The notes: generated by a model not told the origin, from the letters alone. DNA of 64,000 nt from Bidens hawaiensis (GCA_021521415.1 JAIQDT010007601.1:58806-122805); one strand, 5' to 3'; counted from the stretch's first letter, positions 11,430-22,750 are shown. A program made the numbers and translations.

Positions 11430-11847
11430 TGTAGGTTCCCAGCCGGATCTACATAGGAGTATCTCGTAACACGAGGGTGTGGAATCCCCACGTATACGAT
11501 ACGAGTGTCGAGACAATTAATACGTTGAATATAAACAAACACAAGAGAATCGATGATAATACTTGTTATATTGCAATGTGTAATAACCAAAGAAACAATC
11601 ACGTGATTCAGAGAATCACCTAAACCAGCCGTCCAAAAGTCTAACAAACACAGCCGAAGTTAAGAGTTTATATAACTCGACAACTTCTCCTAACATACTA
11701 GGCGAAGTTGTCTTAACTTCGCTAACTTCAAGTTCGCTAAAAACAAAGACGAACATATAAAACAAGTTCAACACAAAATAACCAATCTAAACGATTACAG
11801 AAACTAATAAACACGAGATACTGAACTACTGACATCATGCACCAACA
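11430..11847 (-). repeat. 5' LTR of the small copia element
   Basis: 418 bp, pair of 9382-9799, flanked outside by GAAAA at 11848-11852. About 11 single-base differences from the other LTR by eye (about 2.6 percent) suggest insertion on the order of a million years ago under usual plant rates (inference). Confidence 0.92.
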
Positions 11848-13272
11848 GAAAATGTTGAATCTCATTTCAGAAGATTATCAATGAAAGATCAACCATAAAC
11901 TTCTACCAAGAAACCAAGACTTGTAACTCTGACTGAGAAAATTAAGATTGAAAAGAAGAAGAAATGGGAGGATGAGCAGTTAGAGTTGTTGAACAGATTG
12001 ATGGAGGTAAGGGGGGAGACTCAATGAACTTGAAGGTATGAGTAGAACACAAAAACTGGCTCTATACATGTCTGAAAATGAGAAGGATGATCTGGAAAGG
12101 GCTGAAGCCACAAAAACTCCTATTCCTGTACAAGTCAACCCAGAACCTGTTGAACACCTCTCCATGGGAAAATGAGGAGATGATCAAGACCCTGAAAGGA
12201 ATAATGAAAAATAAGGGTATGAGTGAAAAAGCTTTTGATCTGCTGGGAAAGACCCAATTGAAACGGTTGTTTTATGAAGAAAAGGCCGAATAGGAGAAAT
12301 TGTTAGAAGAGCAAAGGAACCCCACAAGTTTTGTAGCTAGACCTGGTGGAGTAAGGTTTGTACCAGCCGGTCAGCTTGGGGATGAGAATGTGCTGAATAT
12401 GATTGGTAGATTATTCAGAGATGGAGGTGAAAATCTTCTAGATCTGATGAATATGCCAGTGGAGATGGTGATCTCCATATATAAGAAGAAATTTGAAATA
12501 TTAGGGGCCACTAAACCCAGGAAAGCTATTCCATCAAGGCACTCAGCTTCAAGCGGACAGGGTTCTGCAACCAAAAATGACCCACAAAGAGCTGAACCAC
12601 AAAGACAAGCATCTATAAAGCTCTTTTATGACTCCGTGTCTCACACATTGAAAGTTGTGTTGGAAAGTAGAGAATTGAAGGAAATTATTTTCAAAGACGA
12701 CTTTGCAGATTACAAGCAAGAACAACTCGAAAAGGTAGCAAGTATGGATTTGTATGACTATCACGATAGAAACAGACTTGCAGGTAGACAGCAAAATGAG
12801 CTGCCTAAATATTTGAGAAGTGAAGCAGGGATGGGATTCCCTTTGTTAAAACAGAAGAAGTGGAGATTGTCTAAATATGAAAAGACCAAGAGTGGCAAGA
12901 GGATGTGCTGAATTTGGATACAATTCCAGAGTAAGAAACAATAATCCTTTGGCCAAGATGATGAAATGCATAAGTACGAGAAGAAGAATGAGAAGACCTA
13001 ACCATGAAGTTCAGTAGAATGGTAGAATTGAAAGAGTTGATTATGATGAAAATAATGGTTTCTACATTCTCAGGAACTCAACTGGTATGACATTGGGTAC
13101 AATTAAGAATGATGAAGGTCTGACTTTCCTTCATGATGAGGATTTGAAAAATATAATGAATTGGACAATTCCTGAAAATCATCCTCATCAACAACAATTG
13201 TTTTTATTTAAGGAAAGGGTAGGAGCAATGAGAATTGAAAGAAGACAAGCAGCCTACAACTCAAGAAGATGA
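11848..13272 (+). pseudogene. SIRE env-position ORF, C-terminal part, broken
   Basis: Resumes the ORF split by the small copia element. Segments in different frames follow one another: a Lys/Glu-rich start (11900-12020), LALYMSENEKDDLERAEATK (about 12050-12110), then an open 203-residue stretch at 12300-12911 (KFEILGATKPRKAIPSRHS; LFYDSVSHTLKVVLESRELK), and a last piece about 13015-13272 (LRNSTGMTLGTIKNDEGL). It ends about 170 bp before the polypurine tract. Taken with 6178-9381 the ORF would have been well over 1000 codons. Function unknown. Confidence 0.55.
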
Positions 13273-13435
13273 AGACCATGTTTAGATTAAGCTTTGCTTT
13301 GTAATGTCTACTGGACAGAATTCTCACTTTGTAATATTTTGACTTTGTAATGTAATTTGACTTTTTATTTGATGCGTATTTTGATCTAAGTGTATGTAAA
13401 CATAGAGGTATTTTGGTACAACTTAGGGTGTTCCA

Positions 13436-13449
13436 ATATAGGGGGAGAT
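13436..13449 (+). other. Polypurine tract of the SIRE element
   Basis: AGGGGGAGA followed directly by the LTR start TGTTGGGATG, the classic copia arrangement. Confidence 0.85.
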
Positions 13450-14528
13450 TGTTGGGATGAGAAAATGGACTCAAGGAAGATTGGAATCTTCTCAACCTCC
13501 CTGAAATCAGCTAAGTATAGACATCGGGCACACTTGGACATCCGAGCAAGCTTTTACTTAAGCCTAGCAAGGTATTTTGCCTTCCGGCCAGAGTTATCTT
13601 CTTGAAGTCTTCCTAAGTGATATTCCGAGCAGGGTTCACTTTCTCTAGCAAAGGTGTTCTTCAGGTCAAGCATAGTTTGCTTACTAGCAAACTCTTAACT
13701 AAACCAAGTTCATAATGCCAAGTATTTTGGAAGATCGAGCATGGTTTGATTAATAAACAGTAGTCCGAGCATGCTTGAGGAAAGTTATTCAAGAAACACT
13801 CAAAGGACTTTCTCTAGCAAGGTTTAACTCCGAGCAAGCTACAGTGCTCCCAGCACAAGTCAAACAGTGTTACCATCACACTTTAGTTTGCTTAATAAGT
13901 TATTCATTAACAGAGAGTTGAAGAGATTCATGAAGAACAGTTTGCTCGTAGGATCATATCAAGCAAAGTTTGCTATGGTCAGGAAGATTGAAGTCTGCTA
14001 GGTGAGTAAGTATTTTCTAAGGAAAATACTCTAGGTAAGTCTACCCGGAGAACTGTTCTCTAGCATACTTCAAGGTTACCAGGTCTGCTCGAAGAAGACA
14101 AAGGCTCCAAAGCCTACCCGAAGACCTATTTTACACTTAGTATATCTTGTAATATGTTTTGTGAATATGTATTAATGATTAGGGTTTCTAGAAGGAATGG
14201 CAGCTGTCAGGAGGCAGGCCTATAAATAGAATGATCTAGGGTACGCCTCCTATGGACGCGAGAAAGAGACACCTGAATATTAATTGACAACAATTTGATG
14301 GCTGACATATTCGTACAGATATTCTGCCTAGAATCAAATCATTCATTTCTTAGAACCCTAATGATTTCTGTTTTGTAATCGACTTACTATTAATAGAAAT
14401 TTTTTGAGTATATGTTTGGGTTTGTCTTTATAGTATCCTTCAAGCAACAATTAGTGTGTCATTGATTCCGCCTTTAATACACTATTGTTACTCTCCAACT
14501 AGCCGCGTCGTTAACCTTCTTGTCAACA
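13450..14528 (+). repeat. 3' LTR of the SIRE element
   Basis: 1079 bp from TGTTG to CAACA, bounded inside by the polypurine tract. It holds the degenerate CGAGCAAGGTTT motif in its first 650 bp, a TATA box at 14221-14228 and a CT/AT-rich end. The pair LTR is outside the window, so the borders rest on the terminal inverted repeat and the polypurine tract. Confidence 0.85.
14221..14228 (+). promoter_or_regulatory. LTR TATA box
   Basis: TATAAATA about 770 bases into the LTR, the likely core promoter for genomic RNA. Transcripts starting here would read into the flanking chromovirus remnant. Confidence 0.6.
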
Positions 14529-14649
14529 CTATTTGTGTGGGTTACGACATATATAGACTGAGAGATCAAACCGGAAACGATGAGTTGCACGATTATGTTC
14601 ATGTAAAGACTTAGAAATGTATGTATATGCATGTTAAACGAAAGTGGAA

Positions 14650-14755
14650 AAATGTATGACGTTAGCTTAATTGCTAAAGAAAGAATATTTGTATGCTAGC
14701 TTAATTGCTATAGAATGTGTGTATGCTAGCTTAATTTCTCGGAATAAGAATGTAA
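14650..14755 (+). repeat. Short tandem repeat, about 33-bp unit, three copies
   Basis: Three units carry the core GTATGCTAGCTTAATTGCT, the first and last diverged. They lie inside the degenerate left part of element E. Confidence 0.6.
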
Positions 14756-15468
14756 GTTGTATGTATGTTTACATGTTTGTGTGAGAAGTAGAAACTAGCA
14801 CAAGTGAAATCATTAAGGGAAGTATGTAGAACCCGAGGAATAATGTAAGGAGTTAATTACACTTGGCCACTGTTATTAACTACTTACCTTACGAATCATG
14901 TGCTAAATAATTCCTAGAGTGATAAAGTTTGTGTTTCCTTAGAGATAAGATAGGATGACTGCTGCAAATGGACGAGCACGAGGAGGCCATACTTGACGCT
15001 GTGGTAGGACACATGCCAACCAAGCACCCTTTTGAAGAATGTGTGACAAAACGATATACGGAAGTAGTAGGACTCCAACTGAAGGAAGTAATGAGGAATG
15101 ATCACGCTTGGAGCTTGTAGTAAAATACACTAAGGGAGTTGCTCACTTGTTCGCACTTCAATGCCAACAATGATAGTTGAAGCATTAAAGGTCGCCAGAA
15201 CTAGGAATCCAAGTGGGAGCAACACGAAAGAAACGGAGATAAGTCCGTTAGAATGAGTTGAAAATGTAGTATGCCTGCAATTCTAATTCCATAAGGGAAC
15301 TTGCTGGGATCATAAGTAACGAAGAAAATGATGAAGCTGGAGATGATTGGGAAGTACTGCCAACTGTCAAGATATCCTAAATGAAAAAAGAAATAAAAAT
15401 TTTCTGGTTACACCGAGATTTGGAAGATAATACTTATAATGTGAAAAATCATATTTGGTCGCCTGAGG

Positions 15469-15543
15469 ATTCCACGTCATGGTGATCTTCGAGGCCAAAT
15501 CCTAGATAAAGCTCATAAGCCTAGATACTCGGTTTACATCTAG
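15469..15543 (+). pseudogene. Integrase N-terminal fragment of chromovirus E
   Basis: The frame reads HGDLRGQILDKAHKPRYSVY before a stop at 15541-15543. This matches the chromovirus integrase zinc-finger region, where R/L-x-x-I-L-x-E-A-H-x-x-x-Y-S-x-H-P is typical. The histidine after YS is replaced by Tyr-Ile and then a stop. Sequence on both sides is shifted out of frame. Confidence 0.6.
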
Positions 15544-15844
15544 GCTTCGAAAGGAAAGATGTCACTTACAATGAAGGCAGATACCAATGAAAGCGAAACC
15601 CTTATGTAGAAGTCAAGTGAAGATGAGTTCATGATAGTTATGGAAGGACAAGATACTTTTTCTACACAGACAAGAACAACCGCAAGTGTTACGAAGGTGA
15701 AACTGACAGTAGCGCAGCAAGAGGATGCAAAAAACCGGGGACAAAAGCTGGAAAGACATGCAAGGAAGGCATAGAGATGGCTTAGGCTTATGTTATTGGA
15801 ATTAAGTCTTAACACAAATGATAGCGTGTAACTGATAATCATGT

Positions 15845-16475
15845 TGTTTTGGTCAAACATCGACTAAGGATAGAATAACCAAATTCGTTAGGTGGAGGTT
15901 TAGTGCTAAGTTGATAATAACGATTATGAATCAGTTGCTAACACAAACACAAGGATTTATACGAGGAAAAGCCCTTGATATTTAGAGGACCGCCGACATA
16001 AAAACCTTGGGTGATGACAGTCTATCACCACTATATTATTTAAGGAATCGAATTACAATAGTGAAGATATGGATCGGTAACACAAGAATAGCTAAGTGTG
16101 TGTGTGATTGCTTGAGAGAATTCTGAATAGTGCTGAGTTATACGAAGTTAAACAAATGTATCACCTACCCGATTTTGATATTCATTATAAAGTTAAATAA
16201 CAATTAACTAAAACTCATATTATTGCGCCATTCTTCCACTAGCCGTAACCATCTCCCTGACCACGTGCGGAAGTAGTCCAGTAGCGATTAAATAGGGTGG
16301 CCAAGTCGTCCAGCCGTTATACCTACTAATCATAAGACCACTTAAATACATTCGTTAGTAACATACAATACCGAGGATCCTCGATCCTTCGCAACCTGGA
16401 ACATAATTTAAGGATAACTGATCCACAAGTCACTTAAGGATAGAGGATCCTCAGCATAAATTCTAAGCCCTAACA
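15845..16475 (-). repeat. 3' LTR of element A
   Basis: 631 bp. On the element strand it starts TGTTAGGGC and ends CCAAAACA. It matches 58319-58952 with a few percent difference by eye. GGATCC-containing blocks lie near its element-strand start. Confidence 0.9.
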
Positions 16476-16493
16476 ATTGCCCCCAAAATGGCG
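16476..16493 (-). other. Polypurine tract of element A
   Basis: On the element strand CGCCATTTTGGGGGCAAT precedes the LTR start. The same sequence borders the 3' LTRs of B (51859-51876) and D (62402-62419). Confidence 0.8.
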
Positions 16494-16607
16494 GGTGTTT
16501 ATATAATACAACTATCATTTTAAATTTTGAATCCATGCAAAAGATAAAACGATTAGACCTATGTCACACGTTATAATTATCATTAACCCTTATTATCTCT
16601 CTAGCCG

Positions 16608-16619
16608 CCTATATATGTG
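16608..16619 (+). promoter_or_regulatory. Putative TATA box of the antisense gene of element A
   Basis: CCTATATATGTG lies about 95 bases before the ATG at 16714, on the strand opposite to gag-pol. Element D has ATTTATAATC at a like distance (about 62534) before its ATG. This suggests a promoter inside the element for the antisense gene; it is inferred from position only. Confidence 0.4.
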
Positions 16620-16713
16620 ATCAACTCAACCATTTTATAACCACACAATCCGGCAACCAAACAGGTATCCTCTTTTCTTCAATTTTCATCTTCTTTGAAT
16701 AATAATCTAAAAA

Positions 16714-18301
16714 ATGTCTACCTCTTCTTCTTTTCCTCCCGACCACTTTGATCCTTCCGATTTATCCAAAATGCAATCCCAGAACCTCATCATTAACCCA
16801 TCCACGGAGATCTGTAAATTTACGGATCTCGAGATAGATAAACTCCGGCCACTGTTTCCACCGAAAACCGTTTTTCGACCTTTCGATTCTTTAATCAGAT
16901 GCAACATCTACTCAAAGACCTGGGTCTACTTTCCAGCATGTTATTTTCTTATCGGTTACACATATCCATTCCCCTCTTTTACCCATAGTTTCTTTGACAC
17001 TACCGGAATATCTTACATCCAAGCCATGCCGATGATTTGATACCATTGAGAAGATAATGGAGGAGGAAAACATCGAGTTTAACGTCCAGGAGTTATACAC
17101 CTTTATATCCTAAACACTCACGGTTTAAACCGATTTGTCTTGAAATTCAAACCCCGACAGCCTACTCCGATATCAAAAGTAACCCAGAACGGTTCCCTTT
17201 GGAGGAATAAGTTATTTTTCGTTAATCGAAACTCCATCCTTGGTGGGGTTGATTTACCATTAAAGAGGGTTCAAAAGGGTAGGATCCAAGATAAAGAAAC
17301 GGTTCAGGATAATTGATACTTCTTTTAACTATTTTTTCTTGTTTATTTTTCTTTGCAGTGGATAACTTCACTTCCTTGCCTAATTTACCTGCAACAAGAG
17401 AAAAAGCAAAGAGGTTTCTTGCCCTGGATACCGAAGTTTGAACTTTCCAGGCCAAATTCATTGAGGCTTTTTGTGAAATCTCTTCAGATTCCAACAGCAA
17501 CATGTCAAGTAAGACTTAAATTTGTATAATAAATTAAATAGATTAGAAAACTTATCTGTTTCTTGTGCTTTATAGGCGCTCAAAAGTCTAACAAATCCTC
17601 CAGCAAGTTTTCTCTGGAGGATATCGACAGTCTTATATCTCATCAAGTCGTCAAGATAGAAGCTCTGAAGGCAGCTACCACCTCTAAACCAAGAACCGCG
17701 ACCACCAGCGCCAACTATGGAGCATCCAAAAGGAAAAGATCCACGGAGCCTTAGAGTCCCTTTGAAATGATCATCGCTGTAAGTATCCTTGATCCTGAAA
17801 TTCCTTATTTATGAATCAAGGATCCTTTTAACTTTGTGTAACTGTCTGGTACAGGCTGTGAATGCTTCCAAAGACTACCACGAGAAGATCGTTGCCCAAC
17901 TGGGGGATAGCCTTTCTGGCGTGGGAACTGCAGCTGCCGCGAAGGAAAAGGCTCTAGCCAAGCTCACCTAGGAGAAAAAGTGCATGGAGGATCTGCTATC
18001 CACCACAGAAGCACAACACTAAGAGGAGGTGAAGCAAGCCACCGAGGAGGCAAAAATGTGGGCTGCAAGGTCGGTGTTGCAATCCAAAATCAAGATGGTT
18101 GCAGAAGCCGGTGATCCTGCTTTCGATAGATCAGCTTGGGATGTGGAAAAATGGAAGCATGCGTTGGTGGAGCTTGGTGGCGGAGTGGACGAAGAGGAGG
18201 TTGAGATGGCTGATGGAAGTGGAGCTGGGACGAGTGGAGCAATGGATGCAGGCAAGATCGATGAAGGGAAGGAAGCAGCAGCAAGTGGAAATGGGCAATG
18301 A
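16714..18301 (+). pseudogene. Antisense four-exon gene of Tat element A (Transposase_28-like N-terminus)
   Basis: Opposite in strand to gag-pol. Exon 1 (16714-17278) starts MSTSSSFPPDHF and holds INPSTEICKFTDLEIDKLRP and FPACYFLIGYTYPFPSF, the pattern of the plant 'putative gypsy type transposon' family. Intron 1 is 17279-17358 (GTAGGA...TTTGCAG). Exon 2 (17359-17508) has NFTSLPNLPATREKAKRFLA. Intron 2 is 17509-17575 (GTAAGA...TTATAG). Exon 3 (17576-17778) has SSKFSLEDIDSLISHQ. Intron 3 is 17779-17854 (GTAAGT...GTACAG). Exon 4 (17855-18301) is Ala/Lys/Glu-rich, coiled-coil-like, and ends EGKEAAASGNGQ. Junction phases (1, 1, 0) keep one frame. A stop and apparent deletion near 17040, and stops in exons 2, 3 and 4, make this copy dead. 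Element D shows the same layout. Function unknown. Confidence 0.7.
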
Positions 18302-19590
18302 AGGATAATAAAGATAAGGCCTGAGCCTGTTTTTTTTATTTTGCTGATGTTTTTTAAGGATATTTGATAATGGTTTGTACTGAACAATAGTTAATAGGAT
18401 AAACGATCCATGATCCTTAAGACAATTTCCGAGGGTAGCAAAGGTGGTGGGATCCTCTGTTTGTGGGGATGAAGCCTTTGATGCCCCTGTTTTTATTTTC
18501 CTGCACTTGTGAACGATTAGTAACACTTGCTTAACCCGGGTGGATGGTCCATCTTTTGAATGGTGAAATCCGGGTTAAGAACTTTGGGTAAGTCTAAGTG
18601 ACTTACGACTTAATAATAATTTAAATCTTTTGGCTATATGTATATTGTTTTTTATTCTCAAAGTAATTTTGATATAGTCTTAGTTTTGTTGAAAGTTTTA
18701 AGAAATATTCTCGAGTAAAAAGCTTTAAGGATAGAATATCCTTGAAAAAATAAACTAAGGATCTTGAATCCTTATAAAAAAGATTTAATAAAGATTTTAG
18801 CTAAGTAAATGTAATATGATAAATATAAACCAAACCATAAGATCTAATTAGACCTAAGTTACCATAAGTGTTGATTCTTCTGCAACCTTTGTATAAATGA
18901 ATTAAGGATCTTTAATTCGTAAGTGTTGATCTTTCTGTGATCCTCTTAATTGAACTTAGGATACCTAATGGAAAAAACTTATGATAATAATTGGGATTAA
19001 ACCCAACAAACTGGGGACAAGCCCAAATAAACTGGGGACCAGCCCAAATATCGTGGGGACAAGCCCTAATAAGCGGATGTTAAACTGGGGACTCGCCCAA
19101 ACCGGGATTTAGCGCAAATGTAAGTGACATGAAAATGCCAAAACCTTAGCTAACATGAAAATGTTAGAAACCTTAGTCTTAAGATACCTTGAAAATGTTA
19201 TAAACCTGGGGTATAGTACGTCTACCATAAATCTTAGGATCCTCCATATAGCCGAAAACAACAAAATTGTCAGCCACTAAGCGTGTACTGGTCACGCTGC
19301 CGTGGACTATACGTTGGATAACGTGCACTCCAGGCGAGATTGTAGAAACTCTAATTTATAAGAAAGGTGAAAACCTTTAAACCTTAGAAGATATGACCAT
19401 CGGGGGTCACACCTTAATCGTGGGCTAGGCCAAAGAAAACAACAACATACCTTAAGTGTGATGGAGAGGTGGCCAACCTCTTAAACATTTAACCTCTTAT
19501 TGAAAAATGCATTGTTACTTAAAACAATTTTAGGATCCTTGTCCCTCTAAGGATACTTGATCCTCTAAGGATACTTGATCCTGATAAGAA
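18302..19590 (-). other. 3' region of element A between integrase and antisense gene
   Basis: About 1.3 kb with no gene. Near 19005-19115 a minisatellite of about 20-25 bp carries the core ACTGGGGACAAGCCCAAAT in five or six uneven copies. GGATCC and AAGGATCCTT words recur. The corresponding part of element B lies within the tandem array. Confidence 0.65.
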
Positions 19591-19599
19591 AAAGTACTT

Positions 19600-20710
19600 C
19601 TTGAGATGGATAGCATTCCATGCTCATGGTAACCTGTTGCCTTCCATAGTCAGTAGGTGATATGCCCCCTTTTCAGCTTCTGACTCGATCAAGTAGGGGC
19701 CTTCCCACTTAGGTGCTAGCTTTCCGTCTCCAGGGTTAGTTGTATTTTAGAAGGCTTTTCTCAAGACTAGATCTCCTTCTTGGAATTTTCTGATCCTGAT
19801 ACTCTTGTTGTATGCCCCAGCTACCCTTTGTTGAGACGCTGCCATTCTGATTTTGGCTAGGTCTCTAAGTTCTTCAGCAGTATCTAGATCTTGGAGAAGA
19901 ATTTCATTGTTGGCCTCAGGATCACGGATGCTTGTTCTAGTAGTAGGAACCACCATTTATGTAGGGATTACGGCCTCTGATCCAAACACTAATGAAAAGG
20001 GTGTTTGACCTGTTTCATTCTTTGGTGTTATTCTATCAGCCCAAAGAACATAGGAAGCTCCTCATCCCACTTGCCTTTTTTGGATCCTAGTTTCTTCTTC
20101 AAGTTGTTGATGATGATCTTGTTACTTGATTCTGCTTGACCATTGGCTTGAGGGTGAACTGGTGTAGAAGTATCATCTTGATGCCTCAAATGTCACAAAA
20201 GTTAGTGGTTCTTTTCCCGATAAACTGGGAACCATTGTCACATAAAATTTTTGAAGGGATACAAAATCTAGTAATAATATTTCTTTTAATGAAAGATATC
20301 ACCTCTTTTTCGCGAACTTGAACAAAAGCTTCTGCTTCTATCCACTTTGAAAAGTAATTAGTCATTGCAAGTATGAACACTTTTCCTCCTGGCGCTTTAG
20401 GTAGCTTACCCACGATATCCATACCCCACTTCATGAAAGGCATTGATGAGGATATATGATACATAGGTTCCGCTGGCTGGTGTAGGATGTTGTCGTGTCT
20501 TTGACAAGCATTACACTTCTTTGAATATTCCATAGCATCTCTCTTCATGGTTGGCCAGAAGTACCCTGTTATTAGAATCCTAGAGAATAGGTCTCTGCCT
20601 CCAGTGTGATTACCACAATCTCCTTCGTGAAAGTCTTTAAGCACCTCTTGAATTTCAGGATCTTCGATACACCTCAAGTATGGAATTGCAAGAGATTTCC
20701 TATACAGAAT
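19600..20710 (-). pseudogene. Tat integrase of element A, broken
   Basis: Integrase of gag-pol polyprotein A. The first part (20677-20186) is open. It keeps the HHCC zinc finger (DFHEGDCGNH, then CNAC), the first catalytic Asp ([13 protein letters not shown]) and the second (ILCDNGSQFIGK). A stop after the second Asp and shifts to about 19960 destroy the region of the third acid. A C-terminal part (about 19956-19600) is recognisable by RMAASQQRVAGAYNKSIRIR and EGDLVLRKAF, followed by a stop. Its zinc finger and first Asp are better preserved than in element B. Confidence 0.85.
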
Positions 20711-20889
20711 ATCATGTAATAAAACATATTATGATACCTTATGTTAGAAGGATTTAGGATTCTCTATCATGAAAATCTCTCCATCTTGAATGAACTTCTT
20801 GATTGGGAAGATCCTTGATCATTTGACGATAATGGATCCCAAAGCACAATCTCTTTGTTATTTGTTATCTCCCCAACTTCTTGTTCTCC

Positions 20890-21801
20890 TATTGCTGGTG
20901 AGAGTATATGGATAATTGAAATCTTCTTAGCTTCTGGAATTTTCAAAGATGAAGCTAAATTTGCTAAGGCATCTCCCCAACATTCTCTTCCTTTGGTACC
21001 TGTATAATACTAAAAGAATCGAAGAACTTTGTCAGTTCTTTCACAATGTCTAGATATTTGATTAGTTTTCACATTTAACACCATATAAGCCATTAAAGTG
21101 GTTAGCTATTAATAACAAATCTATATACACCTGAAGATAACTGATCCTAATGTGTTTAGGTAGTTGCAAACCTGCAATTAGAGCCTTATATTCTACTTCA
21201 TTGTTAGTGGCTTGAAACTCACAGGCTATAGACTAGGGTAGTATGTCCCCTGTGGCGATTTTATTAGGATACCTAAACATGTTCCTCTATGGTTGGATGC
21301 TCCGTCTATGAATAAGATCCAAGGATCCTTGGTTTCTTCCAGCTGTTGGACCTCCAAGTCGGCTTCCTTTTTTAGATCACTACTGAAATCAGCCACAAAG
21401 TCAGCTAATGCTTGAGACTTTATAGCAGTCCTTGGCTCGTATTGGATATCATATGCACTTAGCTTCCCAGACCAGTTAGCCATCCTACTTGACATCTCTG
21501 GTTTTCTAAGAACATTCTTGATATGATAGTTAGTTTTAACAATTATAGTATGAGTTTCAAAGTAATGCCTTAACTTAGTAGGAGCCATGATAAGTTAAAG
21601 AATTAATTTTTCTAAATAAGAATACATGGCTTCGGCATTTAGAAGACTCTTACTTACATAATAAACATGATGTTGTTCACCTTCATGATCCTTTACCAGG
21701 ACAACACTTACTACATTTCCCGAGACAGCTAGGTACAAGGATAGAGGTTCCCCATCTACTGGCTTCATTAATGCTGGTGCTGAGGATAAGTAATCCTTCA
21801 A
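20890..21801 (-). pseudogene. RNase H and archaeal-type RNase H of element A, broken
   Basis: RNase H part 1 (21801-21595) reads SAPALMKPVDGEPLSLYLAV and VYYVSKSLL. Part 2 (21588-21226) reads MAPTKLRHYFETHTIIVKTN and leads into the extra RNase H (aRH) with the first catalytic Asp in WILFIDGASNHRGTCLGI. The rest of aRH (21225 to about 20890) is present but full of stops. A second RNase H of this type marks the Tat lineage. Confidence 0.8.
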
Positions 21802-22750
21802 GGCTTTGAGTGCAGCCTCATGTTTCTCCGTCTACTCGAACTTTTTATTCTTTCTAAGGATATCATAGAAATCCTTACATTTCTCTGAAGATCGGGAGAT
21901 AAACCTATTCAAGGCTGTAATTCTTCAAGTCAACCTTTGTATATCCTTTGCATTCACAAGTGACTTCAGGTTGATGATGGCCTCTATTTGTTCCGGGCTA
22001 GCTTCTATACCCCTCTTAGTGACCATATAACCAAGGAACTTTCCCGACTTAACACCAAAATGGAATTTAGATGGATTGAGTTTGATGTTATACTGATCAA
22101 GGATATTGAAGGCTTCTTCCAAGTCTTTAAAATGATCTTCAGCCTTCTTGAATTTGACAACCGTGTCGTCTATATAGACTTCCATGGTCTTCCCTAGCTG
22201 GTCATTAAACATCATCTTGACTAAGCGCTGATAGGTCGCACCTGCATTTCTTATTCCATAAGGCATGGCTATATAGCAATATACTCCCGTAGGGGTCATG
22301 AATGTTGTATCTTCCTGATCAGATGGTTCCATCTGAATTTTTTGAAATCTAGAGGCAGGATCCATAAAGGTAAGCATATCATGCCCTGCTGTTGCATCCA
22401 CCATGGAGTCTATATGTGGTAATGGGAAAGGATCCTCGGGGCATGCCTTGTTTAAATCGGTGAAATCGACACACACCCTCCACTTTCCATTCTTTTTTGA
22501 AACAACAACCACATTAGTCAACCATCGAGGATACTTAACCTCTCTGATCATACCGGACTTAAGAATTTTTTGAACTTCTTCTTGTATGATCGCTTTCCTC
22601 TCAGGAGCGAATTTCCTTCGCTTATGATGGACAGGTTTAATGGAACTATCAAGGCCTAACTTATGAGTAATTACCTCTTTTGAAATACCTGTCATGTCGG
22701 AGTGCTTGAAGGCAAATGTTGATTTTTGTTGTTTGAGGAAGGACACTATA
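21802..22750 (-). pseudogene. Tat reverse transcriptase of element A
   Basis: The open part (22746-21925, 273 codons) holds most of the Ty3-gypsy RT: VVVVSKKNGKWRVCVDFTDL (motif 1), PFPLPHIDSMVDATAGHDML (motif 2), MTPTGVYCYIAMPYGIRNAG (motif 4) and the catalytic YIDD in MEVYIDDTVVKF (motif 5). A Gly-to-Arg change is visible in the SSGFQ-type motif (PASRFQKIQ). Stops after 21925 separate it from RNase H. Confidence 0.88.

Larger units (their letters stand above)
9382..11847 (-). mobile_element. Small gag-only Ty1-copia element nested in the SIRE element
   Basis: A complete 2466-bp element on the - strand. Both LTRs are 418 bp (9382-9799 and 11430-11847), start TGTTG on the element strand and end CTACA, and differ at about 11 sites by eye. 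A perfect GAAAA target duplication flanks it (9377-9381 and 11848-11852). On its sense strand the order is 5' LTR, tRNA-iMet primer site, leader, gag, an unassigned charged region, polypurine tract and 3' LTR. No protease, integrase, RT or RNase H is present, so it would need a helper element. Its insertion splits the env-position ORF of the SIRE element. Confidence 0.92.
1..14528 (+). mobile_element. SIRE/Maximus-type Ty1-copia element, 3' part
   Basis: The left end lies outside the window. Visible in order are the end of copia pol (RT and RNase H), a 3.6-kb spacer, a promoter-like leader, a very long post-pol ORF now broken, a polypurine tract at 13441-13448 and a 3' LTR with TGTTG/CAACA ends. 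A long ORF after pol in the env position is the hallmark of the SIRE/Maximus lineage. A gag-only copia element interrupts the post-pol ORF at 9382-11847. The five bases after the LTR, CTATT (14529-14533), should be one half of the target duplication; the other half is off-window. Pol and the post-pol ORF carry many stops, so this copy is dead. Confidence 0.88.
14529..15839 (+). mobile_element. Element E: Tekay/Del-like chromovirus remnant, left part
   Basis: Degenerate sequence between the SIRE LTR and element A. It is assigned to a chromovirus from an integrase zinc-finger fragment at 15469-15543 on the + strand. The sequence resumes at 58958 beyond element A and runs into a polypurine tract and LTR of the same orientation. 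The host sequence reads across A without loss apart from the CATGT duplication. I see no intact gene. Confidence 0.6.

Noticed and set aside
16714..17040. Exon 1 of the antisense gene as a host gene fragment captured by chance
   Set aside because: The same gene sits at the same place before the polypurine tract in A, B and D, so it is a stable part of the element family.
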